Source of the DNA: Saprospirales bacterium
Lineage (GTDB): Bacteria; Bacteroidota; Bacteroidia; Chitinophagales; Saprospiraceae
Length of the DNA: 64,000 nucleotides
Direction: 5' to 3'
Assembly (NCBI GenBank): GCA_002698985.1
Contig: PAAY01000061.1
Coordinates: 22,204-86,203 of the forward strand
Of the stretch, positions 19,455 to 27,132 are shown in pieces. A program made the position numbers and the translations under genes. The notes beneath the pieces are model-generated. The model was not told where the DNA came from, searched no databases, and was given only the letters and a program-made list of their open reading frames with translations. Position 1 is the stretch's first letter, and each line of letters begins with the position of its first letter.

Positions 19455-20869
19455 CCCCGTCCTTCCAACCCTAATTCCTTCCCTCGTTCCAGCATAAAAC
19501 GGAATGCCGCCTCTCTTTCGTTGGGGATTTCGCCATCGAGGATGGCTTCACGGATGGCATTTTTAATGATGCCAACCTCCCGTGAGGGCGGGATGCCGAA
19601 AGTCTTCATGATGTCTTCCCCGCTGATGGGGGGCTGCCAGTTGCGCAAGCGATCGGATTCCTCGATTTCTACCAGCCGCTGGCGCAGGAATTTATAGTTG
19701 CGCAGGTATCGCTTGACCTTGGCGTCGTTTTTCGAAGTGATGTCGGCTTCCGCCAACAGCATGAGGTCGTCAATGTCATCGCCGGCTTCATAGAGCAGGC
19801 GTCTGACGGCGCTGTCGGTGATGTCTTCTTTGGTCAGGCTGATGGGGCGCAAGTGCAGTTGCACCAGCTTCTGGACGTATTTCATCTGGTGGTCCAGCGG
19901 CAGGCGCAGTTTTTTAAAGATGCGGGGCACCATGGCAGCGCCCAGGTTCTCGTGGCCGTGGAAAGTCCAGCCCTCTTTGGGGTGGAAGCGTTTGGTGGGC
20001 GGCTTGGCGATGTCGTGCAGAAGGGCCGCCCAGCGCAGCCACTTTTTATCCGTTTTTTCAGCCACGTTGTCCAGTACCTGCAGGGTGTGGTAGAAGTTGT
20101 CCTTGTGGCCGATGCCATCACGTACTTCCACACCTTGCAGGGCGGCCAGCTCCGGAAAAATGATCTGGAGAAGTCCGCTTTTGAACAGCAGTTTGAAACC
20201 GATGGAAGGCCGTTCTGAAAGGATGATCTTCTCCAGTTCGGTGGTGATGCGCTCCTGCGAGACAATCTCTATTCTTTGCTTGTATTTGCCGATGGCCTCA
20301 AAAGTTTCGTCCTCGATCCGGAACTTGAGTTGCGCAGCGAAGCGAATGGCCCGCATCATGCGCAAGGGATCGTCAGAAAAGGTTTTGCCGGGGTCGGTGG
20401 GCGTTTTGATGAGTTTTTGTTCCAGGTGCAGCAGACCGTTGAAGGGGTCGAGAATGCTGCCGAAGTCCTCGTCGTTGAGGCTGACGGCCAGTGCGTTGAT
20501 GGTGAAATCACGCCGCAGTTGGTCGTCTTCAAGGGTGCCGGGGCTCACATCGGGGTTGCGGCTGTCGTGGGCATAGCTCTCTTTGCGTGCCCCCACGAAT
20601 TCGATTTCCATACCCTGGTGTTTCAGCATGGCTGTTCCGAAACGGCCGTAAAAAGTTACCCTGGGGCAGGGCTTCAGCATGGAAGCAACGGTTTTTGCCA
20701 GTTCTATGCCATCGCCCACACACACCACGTCGATGTCAGTGGTAGGTCGGCCCAGCAGGCGGTCCCTGACATAGCCACCGACCACATAAGCCGGCACGCC
20801 GCATTTTTTGGCAGCCTGGCTCAGCAATTCAAACAGGGCACGTTCTTCCTTCTGTATGTTGAAAATCAA
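19412..20869 (-). CDS. cca: CCA tRNA nucleotidyltransferase / poly(A) polymerase family with HD domain
   Basis: 485 residues. Adds or repairs the 3' CCA of tRNAs. N-terminal class II nucleotidyltransferase motif [19 protein letters not shown] (Gly-Gly and DxD metal ligands near residues 31-47), then the RRDFTIN motif, the RNA-binding [19 protein letters not shown] helix region (here [16 protein letters not shown]) and a C-terminal HD phosphohydrolase domain with [12 protein letters not shown] near residue 280. Length fits. The last dozen residues ([13 protein letters not shown]) are translated from an 8-bp tandem repeat, an unusual C-terminal addition. Confidence 0.9.
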   Translation of the reverse strand: MIFNIQKEERALFELLSQAAKKCGVPAYVVGGYVRDRLLGRPTTDIDVVCVGDGIELAKTVASMLKPCPRVTFYGRFGTAMLKHQGMEIEFVGARKESYAHDSRNPDVSPGTLEDDQLRRDFTINALAVSLNDEDFGSILDPFNGLLHLEQKLIKTPTDPGKTFSDDPLRMMRAIRFAAQLKFRIEDETFEAIGKYKQRIEIVSQERITTELEKIILSERPSIGFKLLFKSGLLQIIFPELAALQGVEVRDGIGHKDNFYHTLQVLDNVAEKTDKKWLRWAALLHDIAKPPTKRFHPKEGWTFHGHENLGAAMVPRIFKKLRLPLDHQMKYVQKLVQLHLRPISLTKEDITDSAVRRLLYEAGDDIDDLMLLAEADITSKNDAKVKRYLRNYKFLRQRLVEIEESDRLRNWQPPISGEDIMKTFGIPPSREVGIIKNAIREAILDGEIPNEREAAFRFMLERGKELGLEGRGEELKNRGTEDLRN

Positions 20870-20976
20870 GGTCTGTCAGTATTTTGTTCAGCTTCACCGG
20901 CGTCTGGCGCCGGCAACTTGAAAGCCTTCCTCAAAGGCGGCCCCAAAGGTAAGGCAGCCATGGGGAAAGGATGGCA

Positions 20977-21975
20977 TCATCCCGCCACAGATTCCAGGTT
21001 TGCGTAATGCTCACGAATCTCTTCCAGCGTCGCAAAAATTACTTCGGGATCGTCGGTGGTAACCAGTTTCATCCGGAAGGGCTTGATGTGCGGGAAACCC
21101 CTGAAATAGTTGGTGTAATGCTTTCTGGTTTCCAGGATTCCCAGCCTTTCTCCTTTCCATTCGATGGCGTGGATCAGGTGTTGGCGGACTGCTTCCACCC
21201 GCTCTTCGACACTGGGCGGTGGGAGTTTCTCACCGGTATTGAAATAATGCTTGATCTCTCTGAAAATCCAGGGGTAACCAATGCTGGCCCTGCCGATCAT
21301 GATCCCATCAACACCGTATTTGTTACGGTATTCCAATGCCTTTTCGGGGCTGTCGATGTCACCGTTGCCGAAGATGGGGATGTGGATTCTCGGGTTTTCC
21401 TTCACCTTCGCAATCCAGCTCCAGTCGGCCTCGCCTTTGTACATCTGCTTGCGGGTGCGGCCGTGGATGGTCAGCGCCTGTATGCCGACGTCTTGCAGTC
21501 GCTCCGCAACTTCTACGATGTTGATGGTTTTTTCATCCCATCCCAGGCGGGTTTTCACCGTCACCGGTTTCCTGGTGCTGTTGACCACTGCTTTGGTCAG
21601 CTCCACCATCTTTGGAACGTCCTGCAAAAGCCCGGCACCGGCCATGCGGCAGGCCACTTTGGCAACAGGGCAGCCGTAGTTGATATCCACCACATCCGGA
21701 TTGGCCTTTTCGACGATGCCCGCTGCTTTTATCATGGACTCCAACTGCCCGCCGAAGTACTGAATGCCGATGGGCCGCTCGTAGTCGTAAATGTCCAGCT
21801 TTTGAAAGGACTTCTTTGCGTCGTGAACCAGTCCGTCGGCACTGATGAACTCGGTGTACATCATGTCCGCCCCGTTCAGCTTGCACAGCCTGCGGAAGGG
21901 GGGATCGCTCACATCCTCCATTGGAGCCAGCAACAATGGGAATTCACCCAGTTCTACATCGCCGATTTTTACCAT
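20977..21975 (-). CDS. dusB: tRNA-dihydrouridine synthase
   Basis: 332 residues. FMN-dependent TIM barrel that reduces uridine to dihydrouridine in tRNA. Seen: LAPMEDVSDPPFRRLC near residue 16, TEFISADGL, the INYGCPVAKVACRMAGAGLL segment with the catalytic Cys and conserved Lys, VKTRLGWD, LTIHGRTRKQMYKGEADW, IFGNGDI and GIMIGRASIGYPWIF. These match DusB. It ends 107 bp before cca on the same strand and has its own -7 box. Confidence 0.93.
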   Translation of the reverse strand: MVKIGDVELGEFPLLLAPMEDVSDPPFRRLCKLNGADMMYTEFISADGLVHDAKKSFQKLDIYDYERPIGIQYFGGQLESMIKAAGIVEKANPDVVDINYGCPVAKVACRMAGAGLLQDVPKMVELTKAVVNSTRKPVTVKTRLGWDEKTINIVEVAERLQDVGIQALTIHGRTRKQMYKGEADWSWIAKVKENPRIHIPIFGNGDIDSPEKALEYRNKYGVDGIMIGRASIGYPWIFREIKHYFNTGEKLPPPSVEERVEAVRQHLIHAIEWKGERLGILETRKHYTNYFRGFPHIKPFRMKLVTTDDPEVIFATLEEIREHYANLESVAG

Positions 21976-22003
21976 TCTTCAATTGCTTTTGCGGTTTGAG
22001 CTG

Positions 22004-22011
22004 CAAAGATA
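22004..22011 (-). promoter_or_regulatory. Predicted -7 box for dusB
   Basis: Minus strand TATCTTTG, 29 bp before the dusB ATG at 21975, a full match to TAnnTTTG. No clear -33 TTG at the right distance. Confidence 0.45.
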
Positions 22012-22024
22012 AGAAGCTGGAAGG

Positions 22025-22089
22025 CAGTAATCAGTATTCAGTGTTCAGAGTGCCAAAGCTCAACAAGGTTTGGAACCTCGTTGAGCTTT
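22025..22089. repeat. Degenerate heptamers followed by a long hairpin in the dusB/BatE divergent region
   Basis: 22025-22052 is four degenerate 7-bp units of the form CAGTrTT. 22055-22070 and 22074-22089 pair over 16 positions with one mismatch (AAAGCTCAAC...GTTGAGCTTT) around a 3-nt loop. The hairpin looks like a terminator but lies upstream of both divergent genes, so it cannot end either; it may be a leader or attenuator structure for the BatE-like gene. Confidence 0.65.
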
Positions 22090-22153
22090 CAGAATCTTCA
22101 ACATAAGACCTTGCCTTCAATTTCTGATCTTTGGCGCCACAAAAGCAGATTCA

Positions 22154-22906
22154 ATGAGGCTGATACTTTTGATGGTGGGTTTGTTACTGACTGGCATGCT
22201 GCGGGCTGCCGGACCGGAGGATGCATTGAAAGAAGCTGAAACAGCATTTGCCGAAGGAAACTACGCAAAGGCTGTGGAGCAATATAAGGCCTTGTTGGAG
22301 CAGGGTTACACCGGCAGCGAATTGCTGTACAACCTGGGTACCGCTGCCTTGCATGCTTCTGACTTTGGAACCGCCCGGCTGGCACTGGAGCGTGCGCTGC
22401 TGCTCGATCCTGCTGACCCTGATGTGTTGGCCAACCTGGAAGCCCTCAAAAAGCAGTTGCCGGATCAGTTTGAGGAGGTGCCGCCTTTTGCCCCGGTGGC
22501 CTGGTGGCGCCGGCTGGCCGGCATGCTGAGCACCGATGCCTGGAGTGTGCTGCTCATCCTACTCGCCTGGCTGCTGGCAGGATTGGTGTTTGCGAAGATG
22601 AGAGGCCTGGGACTTGCCGGGAAGCCACTGCCGGCCTGGCTGTTGCCCACAGGGGCTGTGGTACTTGTGTTGGGCGCCTCCCTGCTTTTTACCCGTTGGA
22701 AAATGCTCAGCTCCCACAAAGAGGCGGTGGTGATGGTGGCAGAGGTTCCCGTAACTTCAGCCCCGGACGAATACGGGCAGGAACTGCATCGGCTTCACGC
22801 CGGCACCAAAGTGGAAGTGCTCGATCGCATCGGTGATTTTTACAAGGTGGAATTGCCCAATGGCGATACCGGCTGGCTGCCGGAAGAAGCACTTGAGCGC
22901 ATCTGA
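22154..22906 (+). CDS. TPR and SH3 domain membrane protein (BatE-like)
   Basis: 250 residues. Signal peptide or first helix at residues 1-20, two to three tetratricopeptide repeats (about 22-105, with AFAEGNYAKAVEQYKALLEQG and LYNLGTAALHASDFGTARLAL in sections), two transmembrane helices (about 133-152 and 165-185) and a C-terminal bacterial SH3 domain (about 195-248, ending VELPNGDTGWLPEEALE). This layout is that of BatE-type proteins of the Bacteroidota Bat (aerotolerance) cluster, but batA-D are not adjacent. Function is inferred only from architecture. Confidence 0.75.
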   Translation: MRLILLMVGLLLTGMLRAAGPEDALKEAETAFAEGNYAKAVEQYKALLEQGYTGSELLYNLGTAALHASDFGTARLALERALLLDPADPDVLANLEALKKQLPDQFEEVPPFAPVAWWRRLAGMLSTDAWSVLLILLAWLLAGLVFAKMRGLGLAGKPLPAWLLPTGAVVLVLGASLLFTRWKMLSSHKEAVVMVAEVPVTSAPDEYGQELHRLHAGTKVEVLDRIGDFYKVELPNGDTGWLPEEALERI

Positions 22907-22930
22907 ATTCTTGCTATACCCCTCAAAAGT

Positions 22931-22970
22931 TACACGGAGATTCCCAGAGAAGACACGGAGTGCCACGGAG
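22931..22970 (+). repeat. Degenerate decamer repeat around CACGGAG
   Basis: Four units of about 10 bp built on nCCACGGAGA. A second block with the same opening (AGTTACACGGAG) is at 52478-52520. Both lie just downstream of a plus-strand gene and just before a heptamer block that belongs to the convergent minus-strand gene. Confidence 0.7.
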
Positions 22971-22982
22971 AGGAAATAACGC

Positions 22983-23038
22983 CTACTCTCTACTCTCTAC
23001 TCTCTACTCTCTACTCCCTACTCCCTATTCCCTACTCC
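22983..23038 (-). repeat. Eight-copy heptamer repeat (rGAGTAG) at a stop codon
   Basis: Eight 7-bp units. On the minus strand the first units encode the last residues (SRE) and the TAG stop of the 23025-24011 gene; every later unit again carries TAG. Confidence 0.85.
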
Positions 23039-24011
23039 CATCCCCATTTCCTTTCTTCTCCTTCCCCAACAGGTCCTTGTTTTTTCTGTTGTCCAAAACG
23101 GGTTCCGGGCGTGGGGCTTCGTCCAGGATTTGATTTTCGAGGTAGGGCACCCAGACCCAGCGGCCGCTCTCCAGCTTCAGGGCTTCGTAGGTTCCGTCTG
23201 GCACCATGGACATACCCTGGCCGTAATTGCCGCCCATGGGGGTCAGGTGATCGTAGACGATCATGCCGAGGGTCTCGTCGTAATTCATCTTGAAGGCAGC
23301 TTCGGCAGAATAGGTGAAAACCACCCGGTTCTTGACCTCCGTACTGTCGTTTTCCGGAAAGTGATACACAAACACAGGCGCTCCGAAAGTGGCCTTCCCG
23401 TCCTTCAGGGTCAGCACATCTATGAGCTTTTTGTGATTGAAGAAGCTGTAGGCATTGTAGCCAAAGAGCAGGTACTTTCTGCCTTCGGGCGTATCAAAGT
23501 CGTAGATGTTGTAATACAGCGCCCCGTACCAATTTTCGGGAGGGAGGATGGCTTGTTCTTCTGATTGTATGGTAAAGGAGCGGTCCACCAATGGGATGAG
23601 TTTCAGCTCGGGGCTATTGAGCTGTATGGCGCCGTAATAGCGGTATTCGTTTGCATCCACATACAACTGCCAGGTGAATATCCTGAAGGTGCTGTCGGCC
23701 GGATATTGGATGGACACGGTTCGCATCCGCTCAAAAGGGTAGTGGAACGAATTTTCGGTTTTGAGGGCCTTGACCAGTGTTTTGATGAGGTGGCGGCAGG
23801 CGACGAAACGGTTTTCCGGAAGGGAGTCATTGACGACGAGAAAGGACAGTAAACCGAGGGTATCCTCGTAGCTGCGCAATGTTTGGAGTTCGGATGTATC
23901 GAAAGGCAATTCGTTCTGAGCCTGTCCGGTCTGTGTGGCGGTAAGAACTATTGCGACGAAAAATAAAATTCTGATGAGCATGTAAATGGACTTGTTACGG
24001 GATGATGCCAT
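23025..24011 (-). CDS. Secreted protein of unknown function
   Basis: 328 residues from the ATG at 24011, giving a signal peptide with a basic start (MASSRNK) and cleavage near TGQAQ; ATGs at 24032 and 23981 are alternatives. The mature part is a mixed alpha/beta domain with no motif I recognise; conserved-looking patches are LPPENWYGALYYNIYDF, YLLFGYNAYSFF and NYDETLGMIVYDHL. A charged tail (about 300-328) is followed by residues read from a heptamer repeat. The gene is convergent to the BatE-like gene and divergent from etfB. Confidence 0.7.
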   Translation of the reverse strand: MASSRNKSIYMLIRILFFVAIVLTATQTGQAQNELPFDTSELQTLRSYEDTLGLLSFLVVNDSLPENRFVACRHLIKTLVKALKTENSFHYPFERMRTVSIQYPADSTFRIFTWQLYVDANEYRYYGAIQLNSPELKLIPLVDRSFTIQSEEQAILPPENWYGALYYNIYDFDTPEGRKYLLFGYNAYSFFNHKKLIDVLTLKDGKATFGAPVFVYHFPENDSTEVKNRVVFTYSAEAAFKMNYDETLGMIVYDHLTPMGGNYGQGMSMVPDGTYEALKLESGRWVWVPYLENQILDEAPRPEPVLDNRKNKDLLGKEKKGNGDGSRE

Positions 24012-24112
24012 GATCTGCATTATACTTCTCACGGCAAAGAACGGTCTTTCGGGGTGATTATTTCATGCTCCGTGAAGCGGCAAAAATCAGTGGCGAACTT
24101 TCGCTGATGCCG

Positions 24113-24143
24113 TTTACGGTTCTTGCTCATTTGGGTATATTTG
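24113..24143 (+). promoter_or_regulatory. Predicted promoter of etfB
   Basis: -7 TATATTTG at 24136-24143 is a full match; a TTTA at 24113-24116 sits 20 nt upstream as a weak -33. A 15-base word related to the dispersed 16-mer (GTTCGCTTCGCAATG, 24162-24176) lies in the leader. Confidence 0.5.
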
Positions 24144-24215
24144 CGCCGCTTTGAACGTCCTGTTCGCTTCGCAATGCAGGGCGAAAACGATTCGAAAAAC
24201 TTTACCCTTTCCAAA

Positions 24216-24956
24216 ATGAAATTACTCGTTTGCATTTCAAAAGTCCCGGATACCACTGCCCGGGTAGCTTTCACCGACAACAACACAAAGTACGATGCCA
24301 ATGGGGTTACCTTCATCATGAACCCCTATGACGAGTGGTATGCCCTGGTGCGTGCCATCGAGCTGGTTGAAAAAGCCGGCGGCACTGTCACCGTGCTGAA
24401 TGTCGGAGACGCCTCCAACGATCAGATCGTGCGCAAGGCCCTGGCCATTGGCGCCAACGATGCCATCCGCATCAATGCCGAGCCGACGAGCTCATGGTTC
24501 GTGGCCCATCAGATCGCCAATGTGGCCAAACAGGAAAATTATGACATCGTGTTCCTCGGCAAGGAAACCATCGACTACAACGGCTCAGAAGTTGGGGCCA
24601 TGGTTGCCGAGTTGCTGGAACAGCCCTTTGTGAGCTATGCCAGCAAGATGGACATGGAAGGCAACACCGCCACCATCGAGCGTGACATCGAGGGTGGGGT
24701 AGAGGTGCTCCAGGTGGAAACGCCTTTCGTGCTCAGCGCTGCCAAAGGCCTCGCTGAACAGCGCATCCCCAACATGATGGGCATTATGAAGGCCAAGAGC
24801 AAACCTTTCAAGGTCTTGGATCCCGTACCCGTTGAAGAACTGGTTGAAACGGTGTCCTTCGAATTGCCACCGGCCAAAACTGGCGTCAAACTGGTTGATC
24901 CGGAAAACATGGATGAACTGGTGCGGCTGCTTCACGAAGAAGCGAAGGTGATATAG
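24216..24956 (+). CDS. etfB: Electron transfer flavoprotein beta subunit
   Basis: 246 residues from the ATG at 24216 (MKLLVCISKVPDT, the family start; the frame opens 93 bp upstream). Soluble adenine-nucleotide-binding partner of EtfA; accepts electrons from acyl-CoA and related dehydrogenases. Seen: NPYDEWYALVRAIEL near residue 35, TVLNVGD, RKALAIGANDAIRI and the beta-subunit signature region VFLGKETIDYNGSEVGAMVAELL (in part) with the EtfB recognition-loop area LAEQRIPNMMGIMKAKSK. The partner etfA starts 129 bp downstream across a repeat-filled gap. Confidence 0.94.
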   Translation: MKLLVCISKVPDTTARVAFTDNNTKYDANGVTFIMNPYDEWYALVRAIELVEKAGGTVTVLNVGDASNDQIVRKALAIGANDAIRINAEPTSSWFVAHQIANVAKQENYDIVFLGKETIDYNGSEVGAMVAELLEQPFVSYASKMDMEGNTATIERDIEGGVEVLQVETPFVLSAAKGLAEQRIPNMMGIMKAKSKPFKVLDPVPVEELVETVSFELPPAKTGVKLVDPENMDELVRLLHEEAKVI

Positions 24957-24973
24957 GGCCTGCGGCCGTTAAG

Positions 24974-25085
24974 ATGTTGAAATGTTGAAATGTTGAATTG
25001 TTGAGTGGCCTCCGGTTGTTTTTTATCAGCCCGGTCAGTTCCTCAAATCCTCTCCCGACGAATGTCGGGATCAAATCCTCAAAAA
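24974..25085. repeat. Octamer repeat and palindrome between etfB and etfA
   Basis: 24974-25005 is ATGTTGAA three times plus a TTGTTGAG variant. Further on are TGAGGAAC-type words on the minus strand and a CCCGAC-gaat-GTCGGG palindrome (25056-25071). No terminator-like hairpin with a T run, so the two etf genes may still be one transcript. Confidence 0.75.
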
Positions 25086-26045
25086 ATGGTATTAGTTTTT
25101 GCAGAAAGCGTAAACGGAAAATTCAAGAAAGCTGCCTTCGAGGCGGTTACTTACGGATATAAAACCGCCCAGGTAGTGGGTGGCGAATGTGTAGCCCTCG
25201 TTCTGGGGCCTTCGGAAAACGCCGGTCAGCTCGGTGAATACGGCGCTGCCAAAGTGCTCAGTGTTGCCGACGGAAAACTGGCTCAGTTCGACAGCCAGGT
25301 GTATGCTGCGGTCATTGCCGAAGTGGCCAAACAGCAAGGCGCCAAGGTGGTGGTCATGAGCCATACGTCCACCGGCAAATCATTGCTGGGTCGTCTGGCT
25401 GTTCGTCTCAATGCCGGATCTGTTTCCGGTGTCACCACTGTTCCTTCGGTAAACGACGGGTTCACGGTGAAAAAAGGCGTGTTCTCCGGCAAGGCCATTG
25501 CCACCTACCGCATCAAGTCCGATGTCAAGGTGCTCTCGCTCATGGGCAACGAATGCCGTCCGGAAAAGACCGGAAGTGCAGTGGCTGTTGAAGAGGTCAG
25601 CGTCCCCGTACCGGATGGCCGCATCAAAGTGCTCGAAGTGAAGCGCCAGGAAGGCACCGTGCCCCTGCCCGAGGCCGAACTGGTGGTATCTGCCGGCCGT
25701 GGCCTCAAAGGCCCTGAAAACTGGGGCATGATTGAAGAGCTGGCCAAAGAGCTGGGAGCCACCACTGCCTGCTCACGCCCCGTTGCCGATGCCGGCTGGC
25801 GCCCGCATCACGAGCACGTCGGACAGACGGGTATCGCCATCCGTCCCAACCTCTACATCGCCATCGGAATCTCAGGTGCCATCCAGCACCTGGCCGGGGT
25901 CAACAACTCCAAGGTCATCGTGGTCATAAACAAAGACCCCGAAGCGCCCTTCTTCAAAGCCGCTGACTACGGCGTGGTGGGTGATGCCTTCGAAGTGGTG
26001 CCGAGATTGATCGAGGCCGTGAAGAAGTTCAAGGCGGCTCATTAG
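25086..26045 (+). CDS. etfA: Electron transfer flavoprotein alpha subunit
   Basis: 319 residues from the ATG at 25086. FAD-binding subunit. N-terminal domain resembles EtfB; the C-terminal FAD domain has the signature [20 protein letters not shown], then [32 protein letters not shown] and [20 protein letters not shown]. Together with EtfB it channels electrons to ETF:quinone oxidoreductase. A terminator follows 22 bp after the stop. Confidence 0.95.
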   Translation: MVLVFAESVNGKFKKAAFEAVTYGYKTAQVVGGECVALVLGPSENAGQLGEYGAAKVLSVADGKLAQFDSQVYAAVIAEVAKQQGAKVVVMSHTSTGKSLLGRLAVRLNAGSVSGVTTVPSVNDGFTVKKGVFSGKAIATYRIKSDVKVLSLMGNECRPEKTGSAVAVEEVSVPVPDGRIKVLEVKRQEGTVPLPEAELVVSAGRGLKGPENWGMIEELAKELGATTACSRPVADAGWRPHHEHVGQTGIAIRPNLYIAIGISGAIQHLAGVNNSKVIVVINKDPEAPFFKAADYGVVGDAFEVVPRLIEAVKKFKAAH

Positions 26046-26067
26046 GGGAATTTCTAAAGAATATGAT

Positions 26068-26104
26068 AAAAGCGACGGAGGGTATGGTTCCTTCGTCGCT
26101 TTTT
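26068..26104 (+). terminator. Terminator after etfA
   Basis: 14-position stem from AAAAGCGACGGAGG (one wobble pair), 8-nt loop, T6 tail. Confidence 0.85.
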
Positions 26105-26176
26105 TGTGTGCTTGTGGCGCGGATATATTGTTGAGAAATAGTGTACCTGACAATTTCGAAAAAAATACCAGCTGTA

Positions 26177-26208
26177 TTTGGATTTAATAGATTCACGCCT
26201 TATGTTTG
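26177..26208 (+). promoter_or_regulatory. Predicted promoter of the repeat-interrupted lipoprotein gene
   Basis: -33 TTTG (26177-26180), 20-nt spacer, -7 TATGTTTG (26201-26208): a full Bacteroidota consensus. It places the transcription start near 26215, just before the ATG at 26239. Confidence 0.7.
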
Positions 26209-26250
26209 GTGACATCTTTTAACCAAAACCGATCTGTTATGAAAGCAAAA

Positions 26251-26299
26251 ACCGCTTACCGCTTACCGCTTACCGCTTACCGCTTACCGCTTACCGCTT
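26251..26299 (+). repeat. Seven perfect copies of the heptamer ACCGCTT
   Basis: 49 bp, seven identical units, starting four codons after the ATG at 26239. Because 7 is not a multiple of 3, copy number sets the reading frame into the lipoprotein at 26340-27011. With seven copies the ATG frame ends at TAG 26299-26301; five or eight copies would join it to the lipoprotein frame. Confidence 0.95.
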
Positions 26300-26339
26300 A
26301 GGCCTTAACCTGGCTTATTCGGTAGCGTTCTTAACCGCT

Positions 26340-27011
26340 TTGACAATGCTGACCGGATGTGCCAACGACCACGACCCAATCGTTCCCGAAGGAAAACCCA
26401 TCTCCGAGCTTCGACAAGAGATGAAGCAACTCGCCAAATCCGTTTCTGCTGAACTGAAAGCGCAACAACCAGCTAAGACACGTGATGGAAATCGCAGTGA
26501 GACTTGTAATTGTAATTATGAGATTTTGAGTGGTACTCATGCTACACCACCCGAAAATGCAGCAGTGGAGATCGCCTTTTTTTCTACGGAAGAATGTACT
26601 CCCAATAATCCGTTTGACTGTAGTTATTTTAACGGCCAATATTTTTCTCCGGAAATATGCGGCTCATTTCCTTTGCCCGCAAATTGTTATGATTTCTGGC
26701 AGTCCTATCCACCAAACGGCAGTTTTCAATTTGATTGTTCCATCCCGAAATATGCTCAATTTGATGTAGTGTTGAACTCAAATTATTTCAATCCATGTCC
26801 CAATGGGGATTTTCTTTACTCATCAATTGTTTATCGGATAGTATGTGTTGAAACTTGCGATGAATACTGGTACCTGGCCTATTCAAATCCTGACACCCTG
26901 GTTTTTGACCCTGCGGTTTACGGGCAGACAAACGATCCGAGAGATTGGATTTCTTTGGTCACTTTGACTGAATGTGGATGTAAACCGGTTATAGGAGGTG
27001 ATGTTCAATAG
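26340..27011 (+). CDS. Cys-rich lipoprotein, putative phase-variable gene in the OFF frame
   Basis: The frame is open from 26223 to the stop at 27011 and encodes a hydrophobic stretch (LAYSVAFLTALTMLTGC) with a lipobox, then 215 residues rich in Cys, Asn, Pro and aromatic residues with no recognised domain. The annotated TTG at 26340 leaves too little signal peptide to work. The natural start is the ATG at 26239, well placed after a consensus promoter, but it is out of frame (101 bases, remainder 2) because of a seven-copy heptamer repeat. Gaining one unit or losing two restores one protein with a basic N-terminus, hydrophobic core and lipobox. A sequencing error is the alternative. Followed by a terminator; low GC relative to the etf genes. 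Confidence 0.65.
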   Translation: MTMLTGCANDHDPIVPEGKPISELRQEMKQLAKSVSAELKAQQPAKTRDGNRSETCNCNYEILSGTHATPPENAAVEIAFFSTEECTPNNPFDCSYFNGQYFSPEICGSFPLPANCYDFWQSYPPNGSFQFDCSIPKYAQFDVVLNSNYFNPCPNGDFLYSSIVYRIVCVETCDEYWYLAYSNPDTLVFDPAVYGQTNDPRDWISLVTLTECGCKPVIGGDVQ

Positions 27012-27026
27012 TCGATCCCACAGAAG

Positions 27027-27059
27027 GCAGCTTGAATCTGCGTTGGCAATTCAAGCTGC
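27027..27059 (+). terminator. Terminator after the lipoprotein gene
   Basis: 11-bp perfect stem GCAGCTTGAAT / ATTCAAGCTGC, 11-nt loop, weak T tail. Confidence 0.65.
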
Positions 27060-27132
27060 TATTCTTATGAAATTTTTATTCCCCTGTGGATCAAATAAGA
27101 ACTCTACAGGGAACTTATCCAAATGAGAAAAA

